Below, piece after piece: positions 30,791 to 42,922 of a DNA stretch of 64,000 nt. Made by a program: the position numbers and the translations under genes. A model generated the notes under the pieces. That model had not been told where the DNA came from. It saw only the letters and a program-made list of their open reading frames with translations, and made no database searches. The stretch is from Dipteris shenzhenensis (lineage: Eukaryota > Polypodiophyta > Polypodiopsida > Gleicheniales), in NCBI GenBank assembly GCA_047967505.1, contig CM106540.1; one strand, 5' to 3'. Each line of letters starts with the position of its first letter. Position 1 is the stretch's first letter.

Positions 30791-32841
30791 CTAACTAAGG
30801 AAGACTTGGTTTTCCAAATCTTCGTTTTTGTCGGAGATGGCTTGCATGTTGAAGTAGTAGCGCTTTAGTCGGCTCCTGTTTATTGTTGTGTTGAATTGGA
30901 CTCCATCCAATGTTTCTAGTAGCACAGCTCCGATGGGATTCATCTTTTGTACTCGGTATGGTCCTTGACCTAGATACTTCAGTTTCCCTTTGTGTACTTT
31001 GGCATTGTATAATAGGACTAAGTCACCTTCCTTGATTTCTTTAGCTTTAAGATTTCTATCAAACCATGCCTTTCTTCTACATTTTTCTGTTATGGCATGG
31101 TAGGCAACTAGTCTTGTCTTTCTATGCTTCTCCAACTGATAGGACTTTTCTTTCAAGGATTCATGGTCTCCCATGCATTCCTGTACTGCTATGCATAGGC
31201 TTGGTATTACAAATTCTAGTGGGACCACAACTTCAAGGCCGTACACCAATTGAAAAGGTGTGTTCCCTGTACTAACCTTGAGTGTGGTTCTGTATGGCCA
31301 TAAGGCTGCATTCAGTTTCTGTGCCCAATCAGAACGTTGTGGTGCTACCACCTTGGTGAGGATAATGCATATTATTTTGTTGGTGGATTCGGCCTGTCCA
31401 TTCCCTTGGGGGTAGTAGGGTGTGCTTTTTCTATGGATTACGATAAAGCTAGACAAGAGTTCTTGGATTACCTCATTGACAAAATGTGTGCCTCTATCCG
31501 ACACAATTTTAATGGGGCATCCGAATCAGGTGATCACATTTTCATATAAGAATCTTGCTGTGCTTCTGGCATCTGCCTTTCTGACTGCTTTAGCTTCAGC
31601 CCATTTTGTAAAGTAATCAGTGGACACAATGATGTAGCGTGCCTGTGTTCCTTTTGTTGCTAGATGTATGGGGCCCACATAGTCAATCCCCCATTTTTCA
31701 AATGGTTTTTGTGCAACAACTGTTGTTAGGTGATTGAAGTCTTTGTGTGGTGGTTTAGTAGTCCTTTTTGGCATACATCACAGCCTTTTACATATTCATA
31801 GGCATCTTCCCATAGTGTTGGCCACCAGTAGCCTACGAGCATAACTTTTCTTGCTGTGGCTTCCCCTTGGAAGTGTCCTCTTGCAATGCCTTCATGGACT
31901 TCACTCAGTATTGGCATGATCTCATGAGGCATTACACATCTTCTTAATATCTAGTCCTTGCCCATCTTGTACAGTTGTCCTGCAATGAGTTGATAGAGTG
32001 CAACCTTTAGAATCAATTTTTTGGCATCTACTAGTAGCTTTCATTTCAGGGGGTGGTCTTCCTGCCATTAAGTACCTAATGATATCTCCACACCACTCTG
32101 GAACAGCATCTCTTTGAAATAGTGTGGCATCTGGTAAGTCATCTTCTACTCCAGTGGCTTCTTCTCCCGACTTGACACGAGACATGTGATCCGCAATGTA
32201 GTGTTGGGCACCTTTGCGGACCACTATTTTGAAGTTGAGATCTTGAAGCAAGAGGAGCCATCTGGTTATTCTTCCTATTGTACATGGACGGTTCATAAGA
32301 TAAAGCAATGCTTGATGGTCAGTGTAGAAGACAAAATCATTTGCCAGTAGATAGTGCCGAAATTTCTTTACACTATACACCATTTTGCTAGGGCTTCTCT
32401 TTCTATGGTGGTATAGTTGATCTCTGCATCATTGAGTTGTCGACTGGCGAAGTAGAATAGGTAGTCTTTCTTATGTTCACCAGGTTGACAAAGCACACTC
32501 CCAATTGCATACTTGGATCCATCAGTATGAACATGAAAATCAATATCCCAATTGGGAGATATAAGGATGGGTGCTGTGATTAGGTGCCACTTTAAAAGCT
32601 CAAAGGCTTGGTTGCACTCTTCGGTCCATAAGAATTCCACTAATAATTTGTAAAGTGGTCTAGCTATCATGGCATACTGCAATATAAATCTTCTATAATA
32701 GTCGGCATGTCCCATAAAGACCTTTACACCTTTGGAATTTGTAGGAGGAGGCAATTCCATGATGATTTTGATTTTGTCCATGTCAATTGCAATCCCATGT
32801 TGAGAGATGATGTGTCCCAAAACAACTCCATGGGTGACCAT
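30791..32841 (-). pseudogene. Gypsy-2 RNase H and integrase
   Basis: Minus strand: HTDGSKYAIGSVL, YTDHQALLYLMNRP, RKVMLVGYWWPTLW with H/C zinc ligands, KWGIDYVGPIH (Asp), MSDRGTHF (second Asp retained, unlike gypsy-1), YYPQGNGQAESTN (Glu), then the C-terminal domain with KEGDLVLLYNAK and LGQGPYRV (GPY/F-like) and a stop at 30791. Frameshifts occur near 31760, 31925 and 32370. It preserves the integrase tail that gypsy-1 lost. Same family as gypsy-1, highly similar by eye. Confidence 0.88.
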
Positions 32842-32914
32842 GAACTGGAATTTTGTTGGATTTAGGGAGATGCCATACTCCCTGCATTTGATTAGTACTG
32901 CGTTAAGAAATTTG

Positions 32915-33259
32915 TGACAAAACTACAACATGTGATCACCACTAAGCCTAGTGCACACAATATCAGTGGAATAACTCTAAGGAGGCTCAAAGCACACTAA
33001 ATAAGACATGAGAGGGAGATAGCAAATCTATATCTCTTGCAATGTGTGTTGAACAATACATGGTAGGCCTCTTATATAGAGAGTGCCCTTTGAATAGACA
33101 AACCATGTGGGATCCTTTCATCCACATCTCTTCTTGTGGATATCCTCAATCCACATCTCCACATCATGTAGTCCACATCCTAGGGTGGCTACTTTAATTC
33201 TTTCCTTAGCACATACCTTAGCCCTTTAATCTATGTGCTCATGGCACCATATCTCAACA
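32915..33259 (-). mobile_element. Solo LTR (copia-type) inserted in gypsy-2 RT
   Basis: 345 bp flanked by the 5-bp direct repeat ATTTG (32910-32914 and 33260-33264). On the minus strand it starts TGTTGAGATAT, like the copia-1 LTR start, ends TTTTGTCA, and has CTATATAAGAGG as TATA box (around 33067-33076). No primer site or internal sequence is present. It interrupts the gypsy-2 frame exactly where gypsy-1 is continuous (near 23665). Confidence 0.85.
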
Positions 33260-33264
33260 ATTTG

Positions 33265-34600
33265 AAGTGGTCTTTTTTGTTTGAATGGGTGCACAAATCA
33301 TCCAAGAACACCTGTAGAAACTTATTTAGAAATGACTTGAAAGCTGTGAACATGACTCGCTGGAATGTGGCCGGGGCATTACAAAGGCCAAATTTCATGA
33401 CTCTATATGCAAAAATACCCCATTCTCTAGCAAATGCTATTTTTGATTGGTCTTTAGGAGCAATTTGCACTTGGTTATAGCCATTGAAGCCATCCAAGAA
33501 GCTATATATTTCGGAGCCTACCACTTTTTCCAACACTGTTTCTATTAAGGGTAGGGGATAGTGATCCCTAATTATGGCAGCATTCACATTCTTTCAGTTT
33601 ACGCATATTCTGAGCTTCTTGTTGCATTTAGGCACAATGACGATGGGTGAAACCCAATCAGTGTGCTCCATCTCATAGATGAATCTGGCATCTAGGAGTT
33701 TTTCCAGCTCGTCATCATAAACCATGGTGCCATACTTAGGATTTGTGCGATAAGGTCCACATACCTTAGGGTGAGCACCTTCCCTTATAGGTATCATGTG
33801 TACTGCCACTTTTGGTGAAATTCCTTTCATCTCTTTGTATGACCATGCTAGGCAGTCACGGTATTCCATTAGGAGTGCTTTGAGTTTGGTTTCATCTTCT
33901 TGTCGAAGCTATTTCCCAATGAAAACCAATTTTTCTTCCTCCCCTTCAAGGGCGAGGTTTATTGTGCGTGTTTTTGCCGGTCCCTTATACATTGGAGTTT
34001 CTCCAATGCTATCGGTTTCTTGAACTTTATATTCCCTTAGTGGTCTTGGCATTGCTATTGGCGCACTGCCACTTGTGTAATTCTTGAATTATTCAGGCAC
34101 TTCTCAAAGATCGGCCTCTGATGGTGTTGAACTAGCCTGACATGTGCAATGTGTACTAGGTGGCATAGTTTCATTTACCAAATTTTTAGTCTCTTTTTGA
34201 CTTACTTTTTCTGAAGTCTCTTGATCGAGCTTCATCCGCACATGTGGCTTATATTTCCGAAACTTCTTACATTGGGAACTGTGGGGTAACTTTTCCACTA
34301 GTAAGGTGTTTCCAAGTAAGGGTTCATTTGCTGCGCACACTCCTTCCAGTCCCTCAGGGGACCATTCTAGAGGCGGTGGACCTGATTTTGAGGGAGCTGG
34401 CTTTGCAAGGTACAATTTGCTGGACTCGTTCGAATTCATTGAAGTGTTCGACGTTGGCTTTTCTAGATTTCCTCCTTCAGCTTTCTTGCTGGATCTTCTA
34501 CTGTTATTCAACTTTCGAGGTTCAACTTTTGGGAGCTCGACTGCCATTAGGGCATGCAAAATGGCTAAGTCATTATCAAAGATTTGATCTTCAATTTCAG
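33265..34600 (-). pseudogene. Gypsy-2 RT and upstream linker
   Basis: RT 33869-33265: YKEMKGISPKVAVH, PYRTNPKYGTMVY, DGFNGYNQVQIAP, FGLCNAPATFQRVM, FLDD. A stop near 33591 and one near 33910 break it. The linker 34104-34559 shares PPPLEWSPEGLEG and NTLLVEKLPH with gypsy-1, but upstream of that it has a Ser/Asn/Lys-rich segment in place of the gypsy-1 zinc knuckles. Gypsy-2 is therefore either a subfamily variant or a recombinant, and it lacks a visible gag core. Confidence 0.82.
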
Positions 34601-35346
34601 CATTCTTAGCCTCTGTTTCAAGGTCCCAAGGAAAATCTAAGTCATCATTGGTATGGGTACCTTCTTCAGGTTCATTATCCCACAGCCATAAAGAATGGCA
34701 TCTCTAAATCGATTGGTTCTTCATGTGTGAGTGGAGGATCTACCTGTAGCACCTTAGCATCAATCTACGAGAAGATGGGGTCTAATGAATGGCAGTTGTA
34801 CATTATAGATTTATAAACTTACACGAAATCTTGAGAATGGGACATGGGCGTGAAGAGCTCGACGAGGGGAATGCAATGCACATAATGGCTTGCCGAGAAT
34901 GTAGCTCTATTGTGCAACAAGATCTCCACAAGATCTCTAATTCTCTCTCTCACATACTTAAGCACTTATCTCTTCAATGTGATTTGATTAAAAGACCACT
35001 AACAATTACAAGTTTTGGCTTTTTTATGCCGGGAGTGACTGGCGATCATTCTAACAAATCTACTGAGTTTTTAAGCTAAGTACAAACAAAAACTAATACA
35101 AGTTAGTCATGTTTCTCCCTCGTAAGCGGAGTAGGCAATAGGATGTCATCGTAGTGGATGCCATGCTTGCATGCCTCATTATCCCTCTAGCTGTCACTTG
35201 ACACTTGCACAACTACTTCCATGCACTAGTTTGGGCCAGCTAAAGCCTCAGTTGACATTTATATCTCGGAGTTCTTGCTACATTATAGCATCCGGGTGAG
35301 CTGCGAACAACACTCCATGCTCCTCAACACCTTCACAGACAAGGGC
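34601..35346. other. Junction between gypsy-2 and copia-3, no clear genes
   Basis: The left part (to about 34700) still reads as gypsy-2 acidic linker on the minus strand. The rest has many stops in all frames. It may be decayed copia-3 integrase, but I see no integrase motifs. Confidence 0.35.
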
Positions 35347-36658
35347 CTATGTATTCTTGCCTCGTACCCAGAAATGATTCTCAGTAAACTCCACCACTAC
35401 ACCCAATTTGCAAAGCTCCTGGACGAAGAGCAAATGGTAGCCGAGATCCGGGACATAAAGTACTTGGGCAGTGTGAAAGCCGCCCTTCCCATCTGGTATG
35501 AGATCTAGATCACCCACTCCATGGTTGGGGATGGTAGTTTTGTTGCCAATGACGACACCTTCGCCCATCTCTTGAAGGTTTTGAAGGCTTTCCTTGGATG
35601 GGGTCATATGCCGGGAGGCACCGCTATCCACTATCCGTCCTCATACAATAGTAGCTGGGAGTCCTACCTCACCAGATAAGGGTAGCTCACTATCCAAATC
35701 ATCGATGTGCAGCCATGCACTAGGCCGTGCTATTGTAGCAGTAGAAGTAGTATCGCTTTTCTCCTTCTTCTTCGGGTAGTCCTTTCGAAAGTGCCCCGTC
35801 TTGCCGCATTCGTATCATGGCTTCTCCTTCTTGAAAGCTATCTGCTTCCCAATCTCCTTAGCCTGCTCTTGTTGATGGGGCTTACCTTTCCCCTGATGCT
35901 TCTTCTTTTGATTCGGGGACCCCTGTCCCACGAATGCTCCCATACCCCCTCTATCGCTAGAGGTGGTTCAGAATATTTCCTCCTGGCCCAACACCATGGG
36001 CACCAACTCCTCCCACGTGAGATTAGTCATTCTACCTAAAGTGAGAAAAGAAGAATAGAAACCACTAAAGAGTTAGGTAGATGAGAGAGTAGAGTGATTG
36101 CCATGTCCTCGAATGAGATCTGCTTCCCTACTGCCAGCACCTCCTACTGCAACACTAGAAGCTTGTTGATGTGGTCCTTATTGAAGGAGACTAAGAGGGT
36201 TTTAGTGTTTGCGTTTGAACCTCCAAGGACACCCTCTTCATTGGTGTAATCTAATTGTAGAGAGAGCCCAACCAAAGCAATCTCCCAAGCTCCCATCATT
36301 GTTTTAATGTGCTCAATGACTCTCGGGGTGCAATTGAAAAGATGAATGACCAGATGCGTGCATTCAATCTATCCCATTGATGTGCGACTTCCTTGACTTG
36401 TCAGGTCCATGTTGAGGTGGATGTTGCCAACTTGGAGGATTTCTCCACCTCCAAAAGTGAGGGGCGCGTGCAAGGGACAGACACCATGGCAAACAAGTCA
36501 TGTGTTTCAAGTATTGACTCCATCAATACCTTCCATATCCCGTAGTTTCTCGAACCTTCCAGTTGGTGATCCATCGGAAATTGAGGAAGTAGCGATATCT
36601 TCCTCTCCATCCACTCCTCCATGAATGAATAGTCAAAGTCGTCGAGCCCAGTAGCCAC
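35347..36658 (-). pseudogene. Copia-3 gag-protease relic
   Basis: Minus strand. The gag N-terminus at 36658 follows the primer site by 25 bases (LEGSRNYGIWKVLMES is the gag motif). A knuckle near 35780-35820 reads YECGKTGHFRKDY, with the first and last zinc Cys both changed to Tyr. The protease active site IVDSGASRHMTPS is near 35625, followed by the pre-integrase part VLYVPDLGYHLL..VQELC. Stops and shifts between 36400 and 35640 show decay. No integrase or RT is found. Confidence 0.75.
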
Positions 36659-36683
36659 TCCCTTGCTTTTGGCCTTATCTAAG

Positions 36684-36695
36684 GCTCTAATGCCA
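36684..36695 (-). other. Copia-3 primer binding site
   Basis: The minus strand reads TGGCATTAGAGC, two changes from TGGTATCAGAGC, abutting the LTR edge. Confidence 0.65.
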
Positions 36696-37062
36696 TGTCA
36701 AATTGGCAGCAGCGGAAGTCTATAACATGAGAGAGAGAGAGATAAAATGGTTTATTCAATCATGAAGAAGAGTCCCCGTGATGGTACCTGTGGGTGAGGG
36801 CTCTCACACATGTACAAGAGTCTGTGACTCTTCTAGGCAAAGCTATGCTATCACAATACTTGCAAATTACAAAGCAGGGGGGCTGCTTAAATAGCCAAGC
36901 AAGGGGCTACTTTTGAACAGTCAAGGAGGGGGGCTGCTTCAAAAGTAGCGTGTACTCATTTAAAAAAATGTGTGAGTGGACAAAGTCTCCAGTGACTTCT
37001 TCCCTATGTGGAGAAGTCTCTCATCGCCCACACTACTCTCACCACCCAAACTACTGTTAACA
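36696..37062 (-). repeat. Copia-3 5' LTR (outer edge tentative)
   Basis: The inner edge TGTCAAATTGG (plus strand) abuts the primer site. A TATA-like TATTTAAG lies on the minus strand at 36886-36893. The outer edge is placed at CTGTTAACA, next to a microsatellite. Length is about 367 bp. Confidence 0.55.
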
Positions 37063-37108
37063 ATACATACATAAACATACATACACACATCCATACATAC
37101 ATACATAC

Positions 37109-37163
<55 letters not shown>

Positions 37164-37165
37164 AA
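37063..37165. repeat. Compound microsatellite (ACAT)n(CT)n(AT)n
   Basis: ACATAC units, then a (TC) run, then (AT)11. It lies at the outer edge of the copia-3 LTR. Confidence 0.9.
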
Positions 37166-37272
37166 TTTATATTTAATTGGTTTAATTGGTTGGAGTGCTT
37201 ATATTTTATATATTTTGTGAGGGAGTGCTTCATTTTATTATCTTATTTTGGGAAATCTTTGATCTTTAATGT

Positions 37273-37414
37273 TGGGTGTTCAAGTTTCTTCTCATGTGGG
37301 CATTGAGTGCTTTGAGAGTTAAAATGGTGAGTGATCCCTATCTTGGGTGTTCAAGTTTCTTCCCATGTGGGTGTTGAGTGCTTTGAGAGTTAAAATGGTG
37401 AGAGATCCCTATCT
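37273..37414. repeat. Two 71-bp tandem repeats
   Basis: GGGTGTTCAAGTTTCTTC starts at 37274 and again at 37345. The rest of 37166-37870 shows TGAGTGAGTG-like short repeats and no gene. Confidence 0.8.
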
Positions 37415-37869
37415 TGTATGTGAGAGTTTATGAGTGTTAGTTTAGGTGTGATTGTGAATGAGTGAGTGAGAAGTGTGAGGAAGTTAGTGAATAGTGTTTG
37501 TGAGTGAGTGAGAGGTTGTGTTTAGAGTTAAGTGTGGGAGTGGATGAGAGTGTGTTTTTGAGTGATGTTCAACAAGTTTAAGCTTCAAAGTGGAATCTAC
37601 ATCAATTTTTGCTTGTGAGGACACTTTGCAATCAAGTGTGGGAGGAATGACGACACCCAAATTTGTGTAGATTTGGCACATTTCTATTGTCTACATTGCC
37701 AAATGTTTGGCATATTGGCTACAAACTTTTGTAAACATGATCTTTCCATTGTAAAATTTTGATGTAATTTGGCTTGGCATATTGAGCAGGTCCACAATTG
37801 TAAATGCCATGTCAAAAATGTGTGTGTATCCCTCAAAATTGAAAAGCCTTAGGATACCTTTTAGCTTTT

Positions 37870-38570
37870 CAATCCCTAGAGAATAGGCTTAATCCTGTCC
37901 AAAAGTCCATGGATATGCCGTTTATAGACACAATATGTCTATGAGTTTTGCCCTGTCTTGTCATGAAAACACACTTCTCCAGATTAAGGTAAAGTATATA
38001 AGTGCGGCATTTCTCAAATACTTGTCACAATTGAGATATATGCTCTTATCTTAAAATGGAATGAGCATAGAGATCATCCATGTAAATCTCCAGGAAATCC
38101 GGAAGGTACTCATTGAATGCGTGACTCATAAATCTTCTCTAAATCTTTGAAATGTATCCGGAGCGTCTGTCAACCCTAAAGACATGCCCCGATATGCAAA
38201 AATTCCCCATTCTGTTGCAAATGCAGTCTTGTATTTGTCTTCTAGTTTTATTTAGTTGTAGCTTGACTTTTTGAGGTTCACACATACCCTCAACTTCCCC
38301 ATTTTCTCGAGGACAACCATAATGGGTGACACCTAATCAGTGTGTTCAATCTCATAGATGAACTTAGCATCTTTGAGTTTGTCGATCTCTTCCTTGTTTT
38401 TTCTGGCAAAGGTTTCATTATACGTGTAAGGTCTTTGCCGGCATGGCTTAGAGTCTGGTTTAAGAGGTATAGTGTGCTGATAAATATCAGGATCTACCCC
38501 CTTTAAATATTTGTAAGACCATGCGAAAACATCCTTGTACTCACGAAGAGTATCCAGCATTATGTTGTCT
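37870..38570 (-). pseudogene. Gypsy-3 RT relic
   Basis: Minus strand: AWSYKYLKGVDPDI, QHTIPLKPDSKP, FIYEIEHTD then a stop, VSPIMVVLEK, EWGIFAYRGMSLGL, FLEIYMDDLYAHS with catalytic YMDD at 38072-38083, and GKTHRHIVS. A stop at 38336 and several shifts, with a deletion between LEDKYKTAFA and its upstream motif, show it is dead. It is a different family from gypsy-1 and gypsy-2. Confidence 0.8.
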
Positions 38571-39320
38571 TCTTCCTCTGTGACGTCTATGGCAATGAAG
38601 ATTGGTCTAGGTTCCTCTCTAGATTTGCTGAATCAACTCTTTTAGCATTCTCTGGACCATCATATGATTGATCTGGCTCTGTTTTCACTCGAATGGGTTG
38701 TTGAACAACCACTCTTCTATCCTGTGGCAATGAAGACTGGTCTAGGTTCCTCTCTAGATTTGCTGAATCAACTCTTTTAGCATTCTCTGGACCATCATAT
38801 GATTGATCTGGCTCTGTTTTCACTCGAATGGGTTGTTGAACAACCACTCTTCTATCCTGGATGGTGTAATTCTTATAATGTTCTGGTACACTCATGCCAT
38901 CTATGGATTTCACATCAATTTCAGTGTTAGTTCCAAACTCAGTCGTCCAAACCTCTTTTAAGGTTTGTTTCAATTCTTGGTTCTTTTTCTTGCGCTCAAG
39001 TCTTGACATTCGACTCCAATTCAAAATAGGTGGTGTTCGCCTTCGCTTATTCTTCTTGTTCAACTTGGTTTCGATTGACTTAGTCATGTAGATACCTGAA
39101 ATTTTATCTTTGATGCAATATTCTGCTTCTACATGAGCTAAGTAGTGGCCTTTATGTGTAAAACTAGGCATGGGTGGCCCTATGGTTTCGATTGACTTAG
39201 TCAAGTATCTACATGACTTAGTCATGTAGATACCTGAAATTTTATCTTTGATGCAATATTATTCTTCTAAATGAGCTAAGTAGTGGCCTTTATGTGTAAA
39301 ACTAGGCATGGGTGGCCCCG
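38571..39320 (-). pseudogene. Gypsy-3 polyprotein linker with two tandem duplications
   Basis: An open minus frame at 38587-39225 upstream of RT. It holds a 45-residue segment (QDRRVVVQQPIRVKTEPDQ..., 135 bp) repeated exactly in tandem at 38591-38725 and 38726-38860. Further right, a 138-bp segment (GTCATGTAGATACCTG...) is repeated, ending at 39180 and at 39318. Both duplications lie in the region between protease and RT. Confidence 0.75.
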
Positions 39321-40260
39321 TTGCCATAGCTTTCTTTGTCTCTTTGTTTTCTCTTCTCTTCCGAATAATGGTTTTGTTGGTTTGCCTTTTGATTGGGAAA
39401 GTCAAAGAATCTTTCCTCTCCATTTCTTTTTAGGAGTTGTTTCCATTTTGGAGATTCTTTGCCACTTTTCGAGTCACTGGATCTCTCATCATCACCTTCT
39501 TGGAGATTACAATGCTCCGTGGTATCAAAAAAACTTTCGTCCTCAATTTCATAATCCAATCTTACATCTCTAATTGAGACTTCTTCTTGAATTCTCAAGC
39601 ATTGGATATTTTCCATCATTTCCTCAACCTCATTGATTTCTTCTAGAGTAACTTTGAGTCTTGAGTACTCTCGTCTCCAGATATCTCTTCATGTCCTGCT
39701 AATGATGAATTTTTTATCATCATGACTGGTACGACATCATATCCTTCTTCATCACCAAATCTAGTCAGAGTTGATTTGTGTACACATACATCTAGTGTTG
39801 CTAGGATGTGTTTCCATTCCAAGGGTTAAAACTCTAGTTCTGGGAAAGGTTTCGGGACATAAGCCTCATCCTTAGTTGGTCTATCCATATCACATTCCTC
39901 TTTCAAAAGACTACCACATTCAGATACCCCACACATCCAAAGATGCGTTTTAGCATTCATCCATGCAGGTAGCTCAATTTCAGCAGTGGTAGCCGAATCA
40001 AAGTCTTGGACTGACGGTCAAGCCACATCTCGATAGCTATGATACTTGAGGTTTATCCAAGTAGTCACACCTATTTGCCATAGATATATGTAGTCGTAAC
40101 CCCAATCGTGAATCATCTTGAGTTGCTGCATAAACGGTCTTCCTAATATGATCTCATACATGGGTTTCTTCCCAAAATCTACCATGGCAAAAGTATGTTC
40201 ATACTCAACTCCACATGAATTTACTGTTAGAGGTTTTGCACCTTCCAGATGCTTATTACT
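39321..40260 (-). pseudogene. Gypsy-3 upstream polyprotein and protease-region relic
   Basis: A minus frame to 39619 is acidic and Lys/Gln-rich without a known domain. In 40100-40260 the motif KKPMYEIILGRPFMQQL, then IHDWGYDYIYLW, is typical of the end of the retropepsin-like segment of plant gypsy elements. The active-site DTG motif was not seen. Frameshifts are frequent. Confidence 0.5.
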
Positions 40261-40297
40261 TCCTACTTAGGCTCACTCACCATTTGCACATGCCCTT

Positions 40298-40608
40298 TGT
40301 TGTGGGATTGGCCTCCCGTACAACTACCAGACTCGGATTCTTAGTGCACCTCTAGGGTCTCCTGGCTTTTCCCCACCTTCCACGACTTTGGCATATTTTC
40401 CTGCTCCACGACTTTTCCAGCATGGCCGACCACACATGCTTTCTTGTATATAAGTATGGGCAGGGTGCCTTCTAGTCAGTGTGTTGTATGCATTGTACAG
40501 AGTTGCCTATTGGATATAAAGCTTGCGAAGGCTTTCACATCTCTCTCTCTCTTGCATTTCTCTATCCATCGTCTTATTCTCTTTCCCCTTCCGCTGCTCA
40601 CTTTGACA
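40298..40608 (+). repeat. Copia-4 5' LTR
   Basis: Starts TGTTGTGGGATTGG and ends CACTTTGACA against a perfect primer site. 311 bp. A TATA box TATATAAG lies at 40447-40454. Confidence 0.78.
40447..40454 (+). promoter_or_regulatory. TATA box of copia-4 LTR
   Basis: TATATAAG about 155 bases before the LTR end. Confidence 0.55.
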
Positions 40609-40620
40609 TGGTATCAGAGC
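40609..40620 (+). other. Primer binding site (copia-4)
   Basis: TGGTATCAGAGC directly following the LTR. Confidence 0.88.
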
Positions 40621-42060
40621 ACCAAAAACGATGATCTGCCATCATCATCAACTTGGGAGCTTGCAGCTTCGTTTTGGAGGACTTCTTCAAATCTGCATTT
40701 TTTAGCACCTGCATTTTCAGCATCTGTGTTTTTGTTGGGAGTTGCGTATTTCTCAACTACCTACATGTTGGTGACTTGCATCTTCCATACTAGGCCACTA
40801 TGGAGATTTGCGTTTTCCAGAGCTACGTTTGCTGGAGGTTGCATTTTGCTACTGTGTTTTGTGGAGTACCTTCTTCTTCAAACTTCTTGCCCTTTCTACC
40901 CTCTTCCCACCCAGACTTCACCCTCTTCTTCTTTCCCTCCCTCCCTTACCCTTTGCGTTTGTCGCATTCAGGGGGGGCTTCTTGGCAGTTTGTGGTTGTT
41001 TGGCCGTGGTGCGGCTTCAAATCTTCTTCACACATGTGAGACGAGCGATCCTTGGTTGGGACTGGCACATATGTGTTTGCTATTGCAAACGGTGCATAAG
41101 CCCTGGCTGTTTTGTTTCCAAAGTACACCCTATCAAATTCCCAATCAATTTACGCGTGATACTGGCATTGCCATGCTTTTCCTAGGATTATCTGAGATGC
41201 TGAATACTCTGGAGGCAAAAGATGAAATACTAAATAAGATGCAAAAGGTCTTCTTTGAGTCTACCTCACAATCAATAATCTACAAGGATGGGAAGGCTAA
41301 CTAAGAGTCTTGGCAAGCTTCCTAAGCACATTAGCACCTTAAGAACTAAGCTCGGATTAATAAGCTAGGCTAAAACTAATCTATGTATGCATCTAACATG
41401 AATCCCTCTTTTATTCATTAGACACACACATTGATTAAGACTTAACCAAAGCTTAATCTAGCACATGGCTTTGTCTATAGGCTATTGCTAACAAGACTAA
41501 CAAGCTTCCATAGCCAGTACACCTTAATCAATCACTAATTATGAGAAAATCATTAACATTTCACTAATCCTACATCTAATTATTATTAAACAAGATTAGC
41601 ATTGAAACGAAGAGCTAAACACAAGGAAGAACCTTGTTCAATCGGTGCTCGAATCTGACACTTGGTGCAAGAGTAGTGAATGCAAGAATTCCCGCGTGCT
41701 CGCGACTTATCTTCTTCTTCACTCAAAAACTTACATTAAAAAATAAGCATTTTTACTTATATACCGTCTTTTTGACGTAGCCGCCCAAACTTGACCGACC
41801 TAGATAAAAAATAAGTTTTTACAAACTGAAAGCTTCAAACCCCAGATGTATATATGTTGATAGGGCCTCTATGAGATAAGATCACCAATAGTTTGCAAAA
41901 CATACATAGGTTATGCAAAGGACGTATTCTGTAGGATGTTTTTGGTTGTCCATTGTACAATTGTATCAATATCATGAAGAAGGTTGTCCATTGTACAATT
42001 GTTGACCACAAAATAATCTATGAGGAATTACCACAAAATCACGCGATAGATACCATTTTT
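40621..42060 (+). other. Copia-4 leader, then unassigned sequence
   Basis: An open frame from inside the LTR to 41304 has no gag motif and includes Cys/Phe/Leu-rich low-complexity residues, so I do not call it a gene. Beyond 41305 there are stops in all frames. A 21-bp direct repeat GGTTGTCCATTGTACAATTG occurs near 41944 and 41983. No gag or pol follows, so copia-4 is truncated. Confidence 0.4.
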
Positions 42061-42292
42061 CGCATGTATGTCTATGTATATGTATATGTATATGTGTTTG
42101 TATATGTATAGGTATATGTATATGTATATGTATGTGTATATTTAAGTTTATGCATATGGCATATGTCTATATATACATACATACATACATACATACGTAC
42201 ATACATACATATATACATAACATATATATATATATATATATATGTTATGTATATATGTATATGACATATATACATATACATATACATATACG

Positions 42293-42323
<31 letters not shown>

Positions 42324-42429
42324 ATTATATATATACAAATACATATACATATACATATAAATTACATATATATGTGTGTGTGTGTGTGTGTGTGCACAAA
42401 AATACTTATATATAAATACACACACACAG

Positions 42430-42470
<41 letters not shown>

Positions 42471-42749
42471 TACATACATACACGTATGTATGTATGTGAC
42501 ACACACACACACACACAAACATATATATATATATATACACGTATGTATGTATGTATGTATGTATGTGTGTGTGTATGTATGTATGTACATGTATATGTAT
42601 ACGTACACACACACACACACACATATATATATACATATACATACATATATATATAAATATAAATATATATATATATATTATTTATATATATATATACATA
42701 TATATATGTACATATATATAAATATATAAATATATGTACATATATATAA

Positions 42750-42816
<67 letters not shown>

Positions 42817-42831
42817 AATACATTTATATAT

Positions 42832-42874
<43 letters not shown>

Positions 42875-42883
42875 AATACATAC

Positions 42884-42922
<39 letters not shown>

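Noticed and set aside
40444-41304. A 286-codon plus frame
   Set aside because: It begins inside the copia-4 LTR, crosses the primer site and has no gag or other motif.
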